Assembly: GCA_013215605.1 (NCBI GenBank)
Contig: JABSQW010000462.1
Span: forward strand, 1 to 37,055
Length of the DNA stretch: 37,055 nucleotides
Origin: Myxococcales bacterium
GTDB lineage: Bacteria; Myxococcota_A; UBA9160; SMWR01
Reading direction: 5' to 3'
The notes below the pieces were generated by a model that had not been told where the DNA came from, searched no databases, and saw only the letters and a program-made list of their open reading frames with translations. The stretch's first letter is position 1. Every line of letters starts with the position of its first letter. Position numbers and translations under genes: made by a program. Shown here piece by piece: positions 7,784 through 16,516 of this stretch.

Positions 7784-9046
7784 TCAACCCTCTCTCCAGA
7801 TCCGGGCACCGAGGCCACCGAGTTTTTCCTCGATGCGCTCGTATCCGCGGTCGATGTGATAAACGCGATTCACCGTCGTATCGCCGTCCGCCGCCAGCGC
7901 GGCCACGATCAGGCCCGCAGACGCGCGAAGGTCCGTCGCCATCACGGGCGCACCCATCAGTCGGGGTACGCCCCGCAGATGCGCCGAGCGTCCCGACAGG
8001 GCGATGTCCGCGCCGAGACGCTGCAGCTCCGGCACGTGCATGAAGCGATTCTCGAAAACGTGTTCCGTCACGACGCTCGACCCCTCGGCCACGCTGAGCA
8101 GGGCCATCAGCTGGGCCTGCATGTCTGTGGGGTACCCGGGGAATGGCGCCGTCACGACGCGCACCGCGCGCGGACGTCCCGCTGCCACGGCGCGCACCCA
8201 GGTCGACCCCACTTCCAGCTCCGCGCCGACGTCGCGGAGCTTGTCGAGAGTCGATTCGAGGGTCGACGTGTCGACGCCGGTGATCCGGACATCTCCCTGG
8301 GTAATGATACCGGCCGCCAGCAGTGTGCCCGCCTCGATCCGATCACCCGCCACCTGGTGCTTTACGCCGCGCAGGTCCTCGACCCCGCGAACGACGATCC
8401 GGTCGCTCCCGGCGCCCGAGATGTCGGCCCCCATCTTGATCAGGACGTGGGCCAGCTCGACGACCTCGGGCTCGCGCGCTGCGTTCTCGAGCACCGTCTC
8501 TCCGCGCGCCAGGGTGGCGGCCATCATGACGTTCTGCGTGCCGTTCACCGTGTTGATGTCGAAGGCCACCCTCGCACCGAGAAGACGGCCGGCCGAGGTA
8601 GCCTCGACGTAGCCGTGGTCGAGGCGGACCTTGCCGCCGAGCGCTTCGAAACCCTTCAGGTGTTGGTCGACGGGGCGAACGCCGATCGCACAACCGCCCG
8701 GCTCGGACACACGGGCAGTGCCGAAGCGCGCGAGAAGCGGCCCCATCACGAGAAACGATGCGCGCATCTTTCGCACGAGGTCGTAGGGCGCCTCGGGATT
8801 CGAAACCGTGCTCGCGTCGATGCGGACCGTGGACTTCTCGGACTCGACCCACTCTGCGGTGGCTCCGAGCGCCCGGAGGATGTCGAGCATCCCGTCGGTG
8901 TCGCGCAGCTTCGGCACATTCTGAAGCACGGTCTCGCTGTCCGCGAGCAGCGCCGCCGCCATCAGCGCGAGCGTCGAGTTCTTCGAACCCGACACCGCGA
9001 CCTCCCCCGTCAGGCGGGTCCCTCCCTGCACCACTATGCGATCCAT
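7784..9046 (-). CDS. murA: UDP-N-acetylglucosamine 1-carboxyvinyltransferase
   Basis: A 420-residue enzyme catalysing the first committed step of peptidoglycan synthesis, transfer of enolpyruvate from PEP to UDP-GlcNAc in the cytoplasm. It has the substrate lysine in GSKNSTLALMAAALL (Lys22) and the loop cysteine in GGCAIGVRPVDQHLKG (Cys119), the residue attacked by fosfomycin, so this enzyme should be of the sensitive type. The start ATG 9046 directly follows the prmC stop without a gap. The prfA-prmC-murA order is common in the former Deltaproteobacteria. hisG often follows murA there; here hisD follows directly. Confidence 0.97.
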   Translation of the reverse strand: MDRIVVQGGTRLTGEVAVSGSKNSTLALMAAALLADSETVLQNVPKLRDTDGMLDILRALGATAEWVESEKSTVRIDASTVSNPEAPYDLVRKMRASFLVMGPLLARFGTARVSEPGGCAIGVRPVDQHLKGFEALGGKVRLDHGYVEATSAGRLLGARVAFDINTVNGTQNVMMAATLARGETVLENAAREPEVVELAHVLIKMGADISGAGSDRIVVRGVEDLRGVKHQVAGDRIEAGTLLAAGIITQGDVRITGVDTSTLESTLDKLRDVGAELEVGSTWVRAVAAGRPRAVRVVTAPFPGYPTDMQAQLMALLSVAEGSSVVTEHVFENRFMHVPELQRLGADIALSGRSAHLRGVPRLMGAPVMATDLRASAGLIVAALAADGDTTVNRVYHIDRGYERIEEKLGGLGARIWREG

Positions 9047-9994
9047 CTACACCCCCCCAGCCGATACGGCTGGCTTGCGTCCCGCGACCACTCGAGGTCG
9101 GTCCTCGAAGTCGCGGAAGCACGTCACGTCGGCGAGTCCCGCATCGCGGAGTCCATCACTCACTGCGGGCACCTGTTCGCTCGACAGCTCGAAGGCGGCG
9201 ACGCCGCCGGGGACCAGCACGTCGGCGACACCGGCCCACAAGCCGCGCAGCACGTCGAGCCCGTCGGACCCGGCGAAGAGCGCCACGTCGGGCTCGTGGT
9301 CGAGCTCGGGTGGCAGCTGCGAGCGATTCACTTCTGCGAGGTAGGGGGGATTCGAAACGACGATGTCGAAGCGCTCACACGCGACGGGCTCGAACAGCGA
9401 GCCCTCGCGGAACTCGATGCGATCCGCGAAACCGTGGACGTCCGCGTTCTTCCGTGCAACGGCCAGCGCGACCGACGAAACGTCGGTGGCCACGACGTGC
9501 GCGTTCGGGAGCTCCGACAGGAGCGCGAGTGCAATGGCGCCCGAGCCGGTGCCCATGTCGAGGATCAGCGGCGTCTTCACGGCGATCTGGTCGAGGGCCA
9601 CCTGCACGAGCGTCTCGGTGTCTGGTCGCGGTGTCAGCACGTCGGGCGAGACGAACAACGGCAGCGACCAGAACTCTCGGCTCCCTATCAGGTGCGACAC
9701 CGGAACCCGGTCCGTGCCGCGGCGCCGCACCAGCTCGCGGAAACCGCTCCGCTCCTCGGTGCTAACCGGCTTCTCGAAGTCGATGTACAGACGCACACGG
9801 TCGACGCCGAGCGCATGGGCGAGCAGACACTCCGCGTCGAGACGGGCAGTGTCGATGCCGCGACTGCTGAAATAGTCGGTGGTCCAGCGCAGCAGATCGA
9901 GCGCGGTCCAGACCCGGTCGCCGGCAGCCGGCTGCGCGGTCGCGCGGGCGGCTTCCGTTGCAGCCATCGGCGGAGCGGCCGGAGGCGCGGTCAC
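9047..9994 (-). CDS. prmC: peptide chain release factor N5-glutamine methyltransferase
   Basis: A 315-residue SAM-dependent methyltransferase that methylates the GGQ glutamine of release factors. It has an N-terminal helical domain (about 28-95), SAM motif [13 protein letters not shown] (145-156), the acidic loop [10 protein letters not shown], and the catalytic NPPY at 215-218. RPDTETLV replaces the more usual RPETE. It starts at GTG 9994, whose last two bases begin the prfA stop (GTGA overlap); a downstream ATG (residue 10) is an alternative. The Ala/Pro-rich first 25 residues are likely disordered. Coupling to prfA makes sense because prfA encodes its substrate. Confidence 0.95.
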   Translation of the reverse strand: MTAPPAAPPMAATEAARATAQPAAGDRVWTALDLLRWTTDYFSSRGIDTARLDAECLLAHALGVDRVRLYIDFEKPVSTEERSGFRELVRRRGTDRVPVSHLIGSREFWSLPLFVSPDVLTPRPDTETLVQVALDQIAVKTPLILDMGTGSGAIALALLSELPNAHVVATDVSSVALAVARKNADVHGFADRIEFREGSLFEPVACERFDIVVSNPPYLAEVNRSQLPPELDHEPDVALFAGSDGLDVLRGLWAGVADVLVPGGVAAFELSSEQVPAVSDGLRDAGLADVTCFRDFEDRPRVVAGRKPAVSAGGV

Positions 9995-11070
9995 GCGAGC
10001 CCCTCTTGTGCGACGGCCTGCGCGGTCATGTGGACGCGCACGGCGTCGAGCATCTCGTCGAGGTCGCCCTCGACGATCGCCTCGAGGCGGTGCAGCGTCA
10101 CACCCGCCCGGTGATCGGTAACGCGAGACTGCGGATAGTTGTACGTGCGGATCTTCTCGCTGCGCTCGCCGGAACCGACCTGCTCGCGCCGCGCACTCGC
10201 CCGCTCATCCGCAGAACGCTGCTGCTCGTGCTCGAGCAGCCGCGAGCGCAGCACTTTCATCGCTTTCGCCTTGTTCTTGTGCTGCGACTTTTCGTCCTGG
10301 CACTGCACGACGGCACCGGTCGGAACGTGTGTGATGCGTACCGCGGAATCGGTCGTATTGACGCTCTGGCCGCCGGGTCCCGACGCGCGGAATACGTCGA
10401 TACGCAGATCGGAGGGCTCGATGTGAACGTCGACTTCTTCTGCTTCCGGAAGCACCGCGACGGTGACCGTCGACGTGTGGATGCGTCCCTGCGACTCCGT
10501 CGCGGGAACGCGCTGCACGCGGTGAACACCGCGCTCGTATTTGAGGCGGCTGTATACCTGATCGCCGGTGACCGTGGCGATCACCTCCTTCATACCGCCG
10601 CCATCGGTGTTCGACGACGAGAGGATTTCGAGCCGCCAGCCCTGCTTCTCCGCGTAGCGGGTGTACATGCGCAACAGATCCATCGCAAAGAGCGCTGCCT
10701 CGTCTCCCCCGGTACCGGCGCGAACCTCGAGGATCACGTTCTTTTCGTCGTTCTGATCGCGCGGAATCAGGTGCTTGCGAATCTCGTCTTCGAGCACGCA
10801 CCGCCGGGCCTCGAGTTCATCGAGCTCACCGCGCGCCAGTTGCTGCAACTCGGGGTCTTCATCGTTCAGCATCGCGTTCGCGTCTTCGATCTCGGCGAGG
10901 ACCTTCCGGTAGTGGACCGACACGTCCGCCGCCGGACGCAGGCCCGCCAGCTCCTTGGCGAGCTTCCCGTACTCGGCCGGCTGACTCGCGATCTCGGGAT
11001 CCGCGAGCTTTTCCTCGATGTGCGCGGCGCGCTCTTCGAAAACGGCAATCTTGTCGAGCAATTCGGACAT
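9991..11070 (-). CDS. prfA: peptide chain release factor 1
   Basis: A 359-residue class I release factor that reads UAA and UAG and triggers peptide release. The codon-recognition tripeptide of RF1 is visible as PAT (189-191) within [14 protein letters not shown], distinguishing it from RF2 (SPF). The catalytic GGQ is at 233-235 in [14 protein letters not shown] 11070 gives [21 protein letters not shown], a normal RF1 start; the upstream in-frame extension looks non-coding. prmC overlaps its stop, and rho lies 229 bases upstream on the same strand. Confidence 0.96.
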   Translation of the reverse strand: MSELLDKIAVFEERAAHIEEKLADPEIASQPAEYGKLAKELAGLRPAADVSVHYRKVLAEIEDANAMLNDEDPELQQLARGELDELEARRCVLEDEIRKHLIPRDQNDEKNVILEVRAGTGGDEAALFAMDLLRMYTRYAEKQGWRLEILSSSNTDGGGMKEVIATVTGDQVYSRLKYERGVHRVQRVPATESQGRIHTSTVTVAVLPEAEEVDVHIEPSDLRIDVFRASGPGGQSVNTTDSAVRITHVPTGAVVQCQDEKSQHKNKAKAMKVLRSRLLEHEQQRSADERASARREQVGSGERSEKIRTYNYPQSRVTDHRAGVTLHRLEAIVEGDLDEMLDAVRVHMTAQAVAQEGLA

Positions 11071-11299
11071 GCGAGCCCAGACGCGCGAGACCCCGCCGCG
11101 CAAGCGCACGTGATGCGGACCAATCACGCATAACTGGAGGGAGTTAAAGAGGTTACGGCGATCCGCCTACTCTCGCCACCTTCGGCGGAGCCCGGTTCGC
11201 CGGAGTCAAAGCCGGGGCGCCGGCATCCGGCAAGCGACCCATGAGCCGACGCCGGGCGGTTCGAGCGGACCGTCGGACCCCTGCTGGAAAGGCTCGTGC
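11071..11299 (-). other. rho-prfA spacer, no gene seen
   Basis: A 229-base gap where many related genomes carry rpmE (ribosomal protein L31). All leftward frames lack the L31 pattern. On the minus strand it holds a GCCGG...CCGGC hairpin followed by only three T, several near-repeats of the TTCGGCGGAG type, and a small inverted repeat TAACT-ggaggg-AGTTA (11131-11146) in a locally A/T-richer stretch ahead of prfA that may contain its promoter. Confidence 0.5.
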
Positions 11300-12724
11300 T
11301 CAGGAATTCATCGACTCCAGGAACTCGGCATTCGAATCCGTGATCTTGATCTTCTCCATCAGAAATTCCATCGAGTCCACCGGAGAAAGCGGCTGGAGGA
11401 CCTTCCGCAGGATGTACATGCGGGTCAGCGTGGACTCCGCCATGAGAAGCTCCTCCCGCCGGGTCGCCGACTTGTTGATGTCCAACGCCGGGTAGGTGCG
11501 GCGGTCGGCCAGCTTGCGGTCGAGCACGATCTCCGAGTTACCCGTGCCCTTGAATTCCTCGAAGATCACTTCGTCCATCCGCGAGCCCGTGTCGATGAGC
11601 GCAGTACCGATGATCGTGAGGCTGCCGCCGTTCTCGATGTTGCGCGCCGCTCCAAAGAACCGCTTCGGCTTGTGGAGCGCGTTCGAGTCGACACCACCGG
11701 ACAGGATCTTGCCCGAGTGCGGCACCACGGTGTTGTGCGCGCGGGCGAGGCGTGTGATCGAGTCGAGAAGGATTACGACGTCACGGTTGTGCTCGACGAG
11801 GCGGCGCGCCTTCTCGATCACCATGTCCGCGACCTGCACGTGACGCGTAGCGGGTTCGTCGAAGGTCGAGGAAATTACCTCGGCCTTCACGTTCCGCTCC
11901 ATGTCCGTCACTTCCTCGGGCCGCTCGTCGATCAGCAGCACGATGAGGAAGACCTCGGGGTGGTTCTCCGCGATGGCGTTCGCGATGTCCTTCAGGATCA
12001 TCGTCTTGCCGGCCTTTGGCGGCGACGTGATGAGCGCGCGCTGGCCCTTCCCGATGGGCGCGATCAGGTCGATGATGCGCGTCGTGAGACCGCCCGAGTC
12101 GGACTCCAAGTCGAAGCGCTCCTCGGGATACAGCGGCGTAAGGTTGTCGAAGAGGATCTTGTGGCGCGCATTTTCCGGCGCCTCGAGGTTGATCGAATTG
12201 ACCTTGAGCAGGGCGAAGTAGCGCTCACCCTCCTTCGGCGGGCGGATCTGACCGAGGACGGTGTCCCCCGTGCGGAGGTTGAAGCGCCGGATCTGAGACG
12301 GAGACACGTAGATGTCATCGGGGCCGGCGAGGTAGTTCTGGTCGGGTGCGCGAAGGAAGCCGAAGCCGTCAGGGAGCGTCTCGAGCACCCCTTCCGCGTA
12401 GATCTTGCCCTGCTTGGCGGTTTGGGCCTTGAGGATCTGAAAGAGCAGATCCTGCTTGCGAAGGCCCGAAGCGTTCTCGACTTCCAGCGACTCGGCGAGC
12501 TCGGTCAGCTCCTTCATGGACTGATCCTTGAGATCTTTGACGTTCATCCGCTCGCCTTCGGGATCGTCGTCGATGTCGTTGTCTTCCCAATCGTCGTCCG
12601 GGAATTCGCTGTTGCGCGACTTTTGGGGATCGCGCGTCCCGTTTCCATTTCGGGAACGTCGTCCCCGGCCGCGACGTGAGCGTCCCTGGTTGCTGGTCGA
12701 CTCTGATGCGCGTTCGCTGGTCAC
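11300..12724 (-). CDS. rho: transcription termination factor Rho
   Basis: A 474-residue hexameric RNA-dependent ATPase that terminates transcription. The N-terminal Rho_N helices begin at [14 protein letters not shown] (60), the RNA-binding OSB fold has DGFGFLR (119-125) and [13 protein letters not shown], Walker A is SPPKAGKT (234-241), and Walker B is [15 protein letters not shown] start at 12724 adds a 59-residue Arg/Gly-rich then acidic extension absent from E. coli Rho. Met60 (12547) would give a 415-residue protein aligning exactly with E. coli Rho and has an AAGGCGAG-like ribosome-binding site, so it is a real alternative. Extensions of this kind are known in other high-GC bacteria. 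A 409-base leader precedes it. Confidence 0.96.
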   Translation of the reverse strand: MTSERASESTSNQGRSRRGRGRRSRNGNGTRDPQKSRNSEFPDDDWEDNDIDDDPEGERMNVKDLKDQSMKELTELAESLEVENASGLRKQDLLFQILKAQTAKQGKIYAEGVLETLPDGFGFLRAPDQNYLAGPDDIYVSPSQIRRFNLRTGDTVLGQIRPPKEGERYFALLKVNSINLEAPENARHKILFDNLTPLYPEERFDLESDSGGLTTRIIDLIAPIGKGQRALITSPPKAGKTMILKDIANAIAENHPEVFLIVLLIDERPEEVTDMERNVKAEVISSTFDEPATRHVQVADMVIEKARRLVEHNRDVVILLDSITRLARAHNTVVPHSGKILSGGVDSNALHKPKRFFGAARNIENGGSLTIIGTALIDTGSRMDEVIFEEFKGTGNSEIVLDRKLADRRTYPALDINKSATRREELLMAESTLTRMYILRKVLQPLSPVDSMEFLMEKIKITDSNAEFLESMNS

Positions 12725-13133
12725 GGCAGTTTCTCGCTTGTCTTCGGGTAACGAATTGGGTTGTTATTTGGGGGGGGTGTATCGCCGCGTCGATTCGCCA
12801 GGTGCAAATCGGAAGGATCCTGGGAACGCTGGACTTCGCGGCGGGTTCAGGGCGCGTCGCGCCGGAATCCGCCGGGCGGCGGACCTCCGGATGGGGTCAG
12901 ATGGGTTCGGCTCTCGCCTTTCTTATTCGGGTATCCCTGCTTGAAAGTTGAACGAAAATCTGCGCTCGTTGTGCCTGGTTACGCCGTACCGGTTGTTTTC
13001 GGCCCAACCGACCCGTCCCAACCATGTGATGCGGTCGAAAGGAGGGTTTCGGGACGGTTGGAGGTACGGACGAAGCGGAGAGATCCGCAATTGAAAGCCG
13101 TATTCCGGAGGCTATGCCGGGCACCCCGCGGTG
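12725..13133 (-). other. 409-base leader region of rho
   Basis: Long non-coding gap between pgeF and rho. It holds a candidate promoter at its upstream end, a bulged inverted repeat (13004-13061), a smaller GGTTG/CAACC hairpin (12991-13009), and on the mRNA strand a C8 run followed by an A/C-rich, G-poor stretch (about 12745-12780) close to the rho start. C-rich, unstructured RNA is what Rho itself binds, so autoregulation by early termination is a reasonable inference. No convincing leader peptide was found. Confidence 0.5.
13004..13061 (-). promoter_or_regulatory. bulged stem-loop in the rho leader
   Basis: Inverted repeat with arms CCAACC+GTCCC (13004-13009 and 13015-13019, separated by 5 bases) and GGGACGGTTGG (13051-13061). 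In RNA it forms an 11-base-pair stem with one 5-base bulge. It is placed mid-leader, about 280 bases before the rho GTG. Confidence 0.4.
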
Positions 13134-13137
13134 TCAA
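13109..13137 (-). promoter_or_regulatory. candidate sigma-70 promoter for rho
   Basis: On the minus strand a perfect TTGACA (13132-13137) is followed after exactly 17 bases by TAGCCT (13109-13114), which matches TATAAT at only three positions. The -35 overlaps the end of pgeF. Transcription from here would give a leader of about 375 bases. Confidence 0.45.
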
Positions 13138-13847
13138 CCCCGCACCGTGCGCTGCGTTCGTTCTGCAGCCTCCGTGCACGCCGTGATGAAATGAACGAGT
13201 CGACCCGATCGCGGGCCGTCTCTGCGGTACGAATGAAAACGCACCGCGTCACACTGCGTGCAGGAATCGGAGAGAACGAAGATGTCGCTGGACGCCAGGC
13301 CGCAGCGCTCGAGATCTGCCGTGACGAGATGGGCGAGATCGAGCAGCCAGCGAGCGTCGCGCTGTGAAGGCGCGAGAGCGCCCGCCAGAGGGCCCGCGAA
13401 GCGTTCTGCCAGAGCGTCGGTGACCGGCGCGTCTACCTCGTAACAGCAACTGCCGATGTGCGGACCCAGCGCCGCGACCAAGGGAGGTGCCGGATCCGGT
13501 CCGCTCGACGCGATATGCCGCAGCGCGTCGATACCCGCTTCGATCACTCCCGCAGCCAGTCCGCGCCATCCGGCGTGGATCGCCGCCACCGCGCGCCCGT
13601 CCCGAGTGCCCACGAGCACGGGTACGCAGTCGGCCGTGATGACTCCCACCGTCTCGCCCGGTACGGACGTCACCACGGCGTCTGCTTCCGGACGATCGTC
13701 GCCTTGGCAGTCCTCACCGCGCACGACCACCGCGCCGTGCACCTGGCGGGGTCGCCGCAGTCCCGCGGGCTCCGCGAAATCGCGCACACCGAAGCCGTGT
13801 TCGACCCCCAGCTGCGTGAGTCCCGGCTCCCTGAGGGGCCGCGTCAA
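13134..13847 (-). CDS. pgeF: multicopper polyphenol oxidase/laccase-domain protein, purine nucleosidase-like (PgeF/YfiH)
   Basis: A 237-residue DUF152 (YfiH) protein. The three metal ligands are visible: His37 in RQVHG, Cys74 in ITADCVPVLV and His91 in HAGWRGLAAG, plus LGPHIGSCCYEV. Family members have been described as peptidoglycan-editing factors and as purine nucleoside phosphorylase/deaminase enzymes; which applies here is unknown. I chose TTG 13847 because it overlaps the rluD stop (TTGA), follows a G-rich ribosome-binding site, and gives a family-size protein; the longer open frame is antisense-like shadow of rluD. The rluD-pgeF pair is widely conserved in bacteria. Confidence 0.9.
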   Translation of the reverse strand: MTRPLREPGLTQLGVEHGFGVRDFAEPAGLRRPRQVHGAVVVRGEDCQGDDRPEADAVVTSVPGETVGVITADCVPVLVGTRDGRAVAAIHAGWRGLAAGVIEAGIDALRHIASSGPDPAPPLVAALGPHIGSCCYEVDAPVTDALAERFAGPLAGALAPSQRDARWLLDLAHLVTADLERCGLASSDIFVLSDSCTQCDAVRFHSYRRDGPRSGRLVHFITACTEAAERTQRTVRG

Positions 13848-14821
13848 TGCGCCGCCCCCCGCACGCCCGTCGCTTCGGCCAGGGTTTCCAGGGCGCCGGC
13901 GAGATCCGGCGGCAGTTCGGCTTCGAAGCGCATCTCCTCGCCGCGGGTAGGGTGTACGAAGCCGAGCACCGCGGCGTGGAGCGCCGGTCGGTCGAGAGAC
14001 AACGCGGCGTCGGCGGCTCGCGTGTGGGCACCTGTCGGCCGTCCGTAAACGGGATCTCCGACGATCGGAAGGCCCGCCGACGCGAGGTGCACGCGGATCT
14101 GGTGCGTGCGGCCCGTCTCGGGGTGGATCTCGAGCCACGAGTTGCCGGGCCGACCGGCCGCTTTCGCGGGAAAGCGAGAGAGAACACTCCATCGTGTATG
14201 CGATTCGCGCGCGCGCGACGTGTGCACCGACATGCGCTTGCGGTCGGTGCGGTGCCGCCCGATCGGAAGATCGATGCGACCGCTGTCGGCCGTTGGAACA
14301 CCGCGCACCAGCGCTCGGTAGATCCGCTCGATGCTGTGGTCGCGAAACTGCTCGGCCAGGCCCGTATGTGCCGCATCGCACTTCGCAACGACGAGCACGC
14401 CCGACGTTCCCCGGTCGAGGCGATGGACGATTCCCGGCCGCCGTACGCCGCCGATTCCAGCGAGGTCCCGACAGTGGTGAAGCAGCGCGTTGACGAGCGT
14501 GCCGCTCTCGTGTCCGGGGGCGGGGTGGACGACGAGGCCAGCGGGCTTGTCGACCACCACGAGGTCGTCGTCCTCGTAGAGGACCGAGACCGGAATGTCC
14601 TCTGCCTGCACGTCCGACGGCAGCGGGTCCGAGGTCTCCATCTCGACACGATCACCGAGCGCCACCCGCAGACTTGCCCGACTAGCGCGTCCGTTCACAC
14701 GGACGCAGCCGGCTTCGATCCAGCGGCGCACCTGGGAACGCGTGATACCGGTGATCGCCGCGAGTGCGACGTCGATGCGCTGACCGGCGTCGGCTTCGCC
14801 CACGACGAGATCGGTACGCAC
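13844..14821 (-). CDS. rluD: 23S rRNA pseudouridine synthase, RluD family
   Basis: A 325-residue RluA/RluD-type pseudouridine synthase. It has an N-terminal S4 RNA-binding domain (about 12-60, TRSQVRRWIEAGCVRVNG), the catalytic motif HRLDRGTSG (133-141, Asp136), and the downstream blocks HPETGRTHQIRVHLA and GDPVYG. It likely modifies the helix 69 uridines of 23S rRNA. The GTG at 14821 yields the usual length and puts the start 8 bases after the previous stop; an in-frame extension to 14944 would run antisense-like through the upstream gene, and the ribosome-binding site is weak, so the start is uncertain by a few codons. Confidence 0.93.
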   Translation of the reverse strand: MRTDLVVGEADAGQRIDVALAAITGITRSQVRRWIEAGCVRVNGRASRASLRVALGDRVEMETSDPLPSDVQAEDIPVSVLYEDDDLVVVDKPAGLVVHPAPGHESGTLVNALLHHCRDLAGIGGVRRPGIVHRLDRGTSGVLVVAKCDAAHTGLAEQFRDHSIERIYRALVRGVPTADSGRIDLPIGRHRTDRKRMSVHTSRARESHTRWSVLSRFPAKAAGRPGNSWLEIHPETGRTHQIRVHLASAGLPIVGDPVYGRPTGAHTRAADAALSLDRPALHAAVLGFVHPTRGEEMRFEAELPPDLAGALETLAEATGVRGAAH

Positions 14822-14829
14822 CTGCGTCG

Positions 14830-15453
14830 TCAGCCTCGACTGCGGCGCTTTCGCCCTGCTCGGCGACTCAGCGCCTCGGATCGACTCTCTTCGAAGCGAC
14901 GCATGAAGGAAACCGCGACCCGCTGCGGGTCGAGGCCGAGACACCGTGCAAACTCACACACGAAGCCCCGCACATACACTGCCGCCGGCAGGTCGAGAAA
15001 TCGCTCGTCTTCAATGAAGCGGAGGTAGAGGGGATTGATCTTCGTGATGCTGGCGATGTTGTCGATCTCGATGCCGCGGCGCAAGCGCGTGCGGCGCAGG
15101 CGCGGACCGTCGAACTCGCCCGATTCCTCGTCGAGGTCTTCGAAGCCTGGCGCCATCGCGGGCGCTTCCGATCCCTGGGGCGGGGCGTCGGCGGGGGCGA
15201 GCGCGTGATCCTCCTCGGGAAGCTTCGAATCGTACGTGCGACGCGAGTCGGCGTTTTTGAGCACGTCGTACGCGGATTCGATGCGTTCGCGCAGCACCGA
15301 AACCTCGCGCTCTCCGAACACCGAGTACCGGGCGAGAGAATCGTCGGCATAGGTGACCAGCGCGAGCTGGTAGGCGCGGTCGATCTCCTCGAGAGTCGCT
15401 CCGAGATGGGTCTCTAGTATTTCGTAGTGGTTCTGGTCGGCCAGACCCTTCAC
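14830..15453 (-). CDS. J-like domain plus RodZ-type helix-turn-helix protein
   Basis: A 207-residue protein. Residues 8-77 look like a DnaJ domain (HYEILETHLGATLEEIDRAYQLA ... RIESAYDVLKNADSRRTYD), but the HPD tripeptide needed to stimulate DnaK is absent; the equivalent loop reads YADDS. A Pro/Ala/Glu-rich linker (about 78-115) leads to a RodZ/Xre-type HTH (117-187) with RLRRTRLRRGIEIDNIASITKI and PAAVYVRGFVCEFARCLGLDP. No transmembrane helix follows, so it is soluble, unlike RodZ. It starts at GTG 15453, overlapping the stop of the MinD-like ATPase (GTGA). A protein-protein adaptor acting with that ATPase is a fair guess; DNA binding is also possible. Confidence 0.78.
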   Translation of the reverse strand: MKGLADQNHYEILETHLGATLEEIDRAYQLALVTYADDSLARYSVFGEREVSVLRERIESAYDVLKNADSRRTYDSKLPEEDHALAPADAPPQGSEAPAMAPGFEDLDEESGEFDGPRLRRTRLRRGIEIDNIASITKINPLYLRFIEDERFLDLPAAVYVRGFVCEFARCLGLDPQRVAVSFMRRFEESRSEALSRRAGRKRRSRG

Positions 15454-16385
15454 TGCGACTCCTTCGGGACGAGCTTGTCGGCGATTCGTCGGAGGTAGAC
15501 GGACGCGTCACAGTCCGGCTCGATCTCGACGAGCGGCGTTCGCGAGCGGACCGAGCGTCGCGCGGCGTCCTCGTGATTCACATAGCCCACGTATTCGACC
15601 TCGATCCCGAAATACTTCCGGCACACGCTGCGAATCGAGAACCCGAGGCGGATGTCGTCTCTCGACTGGACGTCATTCATGACAATGCGCGGGCGAAAGC
15701 TCTGCATCGCCTCGACGAAGCGCGTACCCTCGGTGGGATCGACAGCCTGAACCTCTCGCAGCAGATCGAGGGGCGTGCGAATGCCGCGTTCGTTGCGCTG
15801 GTCCATCGCCATCGCCACGACCTTCCGCACGTCGAGAGACACCATCGCGAGACGCAATCGTCGGTAGAACGCGGCACGCATGAACGCGTAGGCGTTCTCG
15901 ACGCTCGTGGGCTCGGGTGTGATCACGACGAGGCCGTTCTCCCCGACCATGAAGTAGTCCATCACCGCCGGATGCGTGCCCGACCCGAGGTCGATCAACA
16001 CGACGTCGGCCGGGAGGTCGCAGAGCGCGCGCACGAGCTGCACGCGGCGCGCTTGACTCGGCTGCGACGACGAGATGTTCGCGTGGGTAGCGGCGATGAG
16101 CGAGAGGCGCGGGACCGACGTGTCGGCCATGAGCTTCTGCAGGTCTTCTTCACGCTCGGCCACGTAGTCTGCGAGGCTCGACGACGGGTGCTCGACGCCG
16201 AGACACGTGTGGAGGTTCGCCCCTTCGAGGTCCGCGTCGACCGCGACCACGCGTAAACCCCTACGCGCGAGAGAGACGGCGACGTTCGCGACGACGAACG
16301 TCTTGCCGACGCCGCCCTTCCCACCGCCGATGGGAATGACTCGCGCGCGTGCGACATCGCTGTCGCGAAGACCCGGCTTGGCCAT
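15450..16385 (-). CDS. MinD/ParA/FleN-like P-loop ATPase
   Basis: A 311-residue SIMIBI ATPase with the deviant Walker A motif GGKGGVGKT (21-29), the A' motif VVAVDADLEGANLH, and Walker B-like VVLIDLGSGTH. The family includes MinD (division site), ParA (partition) and FleN/FlhG (flagellar number). The wide central insert and the C-terminal segment SVRSRTPLVEIEPDCDASVYLRRIADKL match a group often annotated as MinD/FleN-like in the former Deltaproteobacteria. No flagellar or min genes are nearby, so the partner is unknown. ATG 16385 has a G8 run about 7 bases ahead as ribosome-binding site. Coupled by GTGA overlap to the J-like/HTH gene. Confidence 0.85.
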   Translation of the reverse strand: MAKPGLRDSDVARARVIPIGGGKGGVGKTFVVANVAVSLARRGLRVVAVDADLEGANLHTCLGVEHPSSSLADYVAEREEDLQKLMADTSVPRLSLIAATHANISSSQPSQARRVQLVRALCDLPADVVLIDLGSGTHPAVMDYFMVGENGLVVITPEPTSVENAYAFMRAAFYRRLRLAMVSLDVRKVVAMAMDQRNERGIRTPLDLLREVQAVDPTEGTRFVEAMQSFRPRIVMNDVQSRDDIRLGFSIRSVCRKYFGIEVEYVGYVNHEDAARRSVRSRTPLVEIEPDCDASVYLRRIADKLVPKESQ

Positions 16386-16496
16386 GGCGCGCCCCCCCCA
16401 GTGATCGCTCGCTCGTTCGCTGGACCGTTCGAAAGCGCTCCGTCTTCGTCTGGAACGAGAAAACGAAGCCATCGTTCACGTCAACTTACAACGAGT

Positions 16497-16510
16497 GGCG
16501 CCTTCGCGCC
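16497..16510 (-). terminator. short hairpin after the HNH gene
   Basis: GGCGC-4-GCGCC inverted repeat 7 bases past the HNH stop on the minus strand. No T run, but TTGTAAG and a TTGACG (possible -35 for the ATPase operon) follow. Weak. Confidence 0.25.
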
Positions 16511-16516
16511 GTCACC

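Noticed and set aside
7733-10114. 793-codon rightward open frame opposite murA/prmC
   Set aside because: Arg/His/Gly-rich translation without any family pattern, fully antisense to clear hisD, murA and prmC genes. Such frames are expected in high-GC DNA. The same applies to 4853-6541 (+) and 18629-20902 (-).
11190-11235. CAAAGCC-containing stretch resembling part of a cyclic-dinucleotide riboswitch
   Set aside because: Only a 7-base similarity, on the plus strand running antisense into rho, without the paired P2/P3 stems or a downstream gene to control.
11071-11299. Hidden rpmE in the rho-prfA gap
   Set aside because: All three leftward frames lack the L31 pattern and contain early stops.
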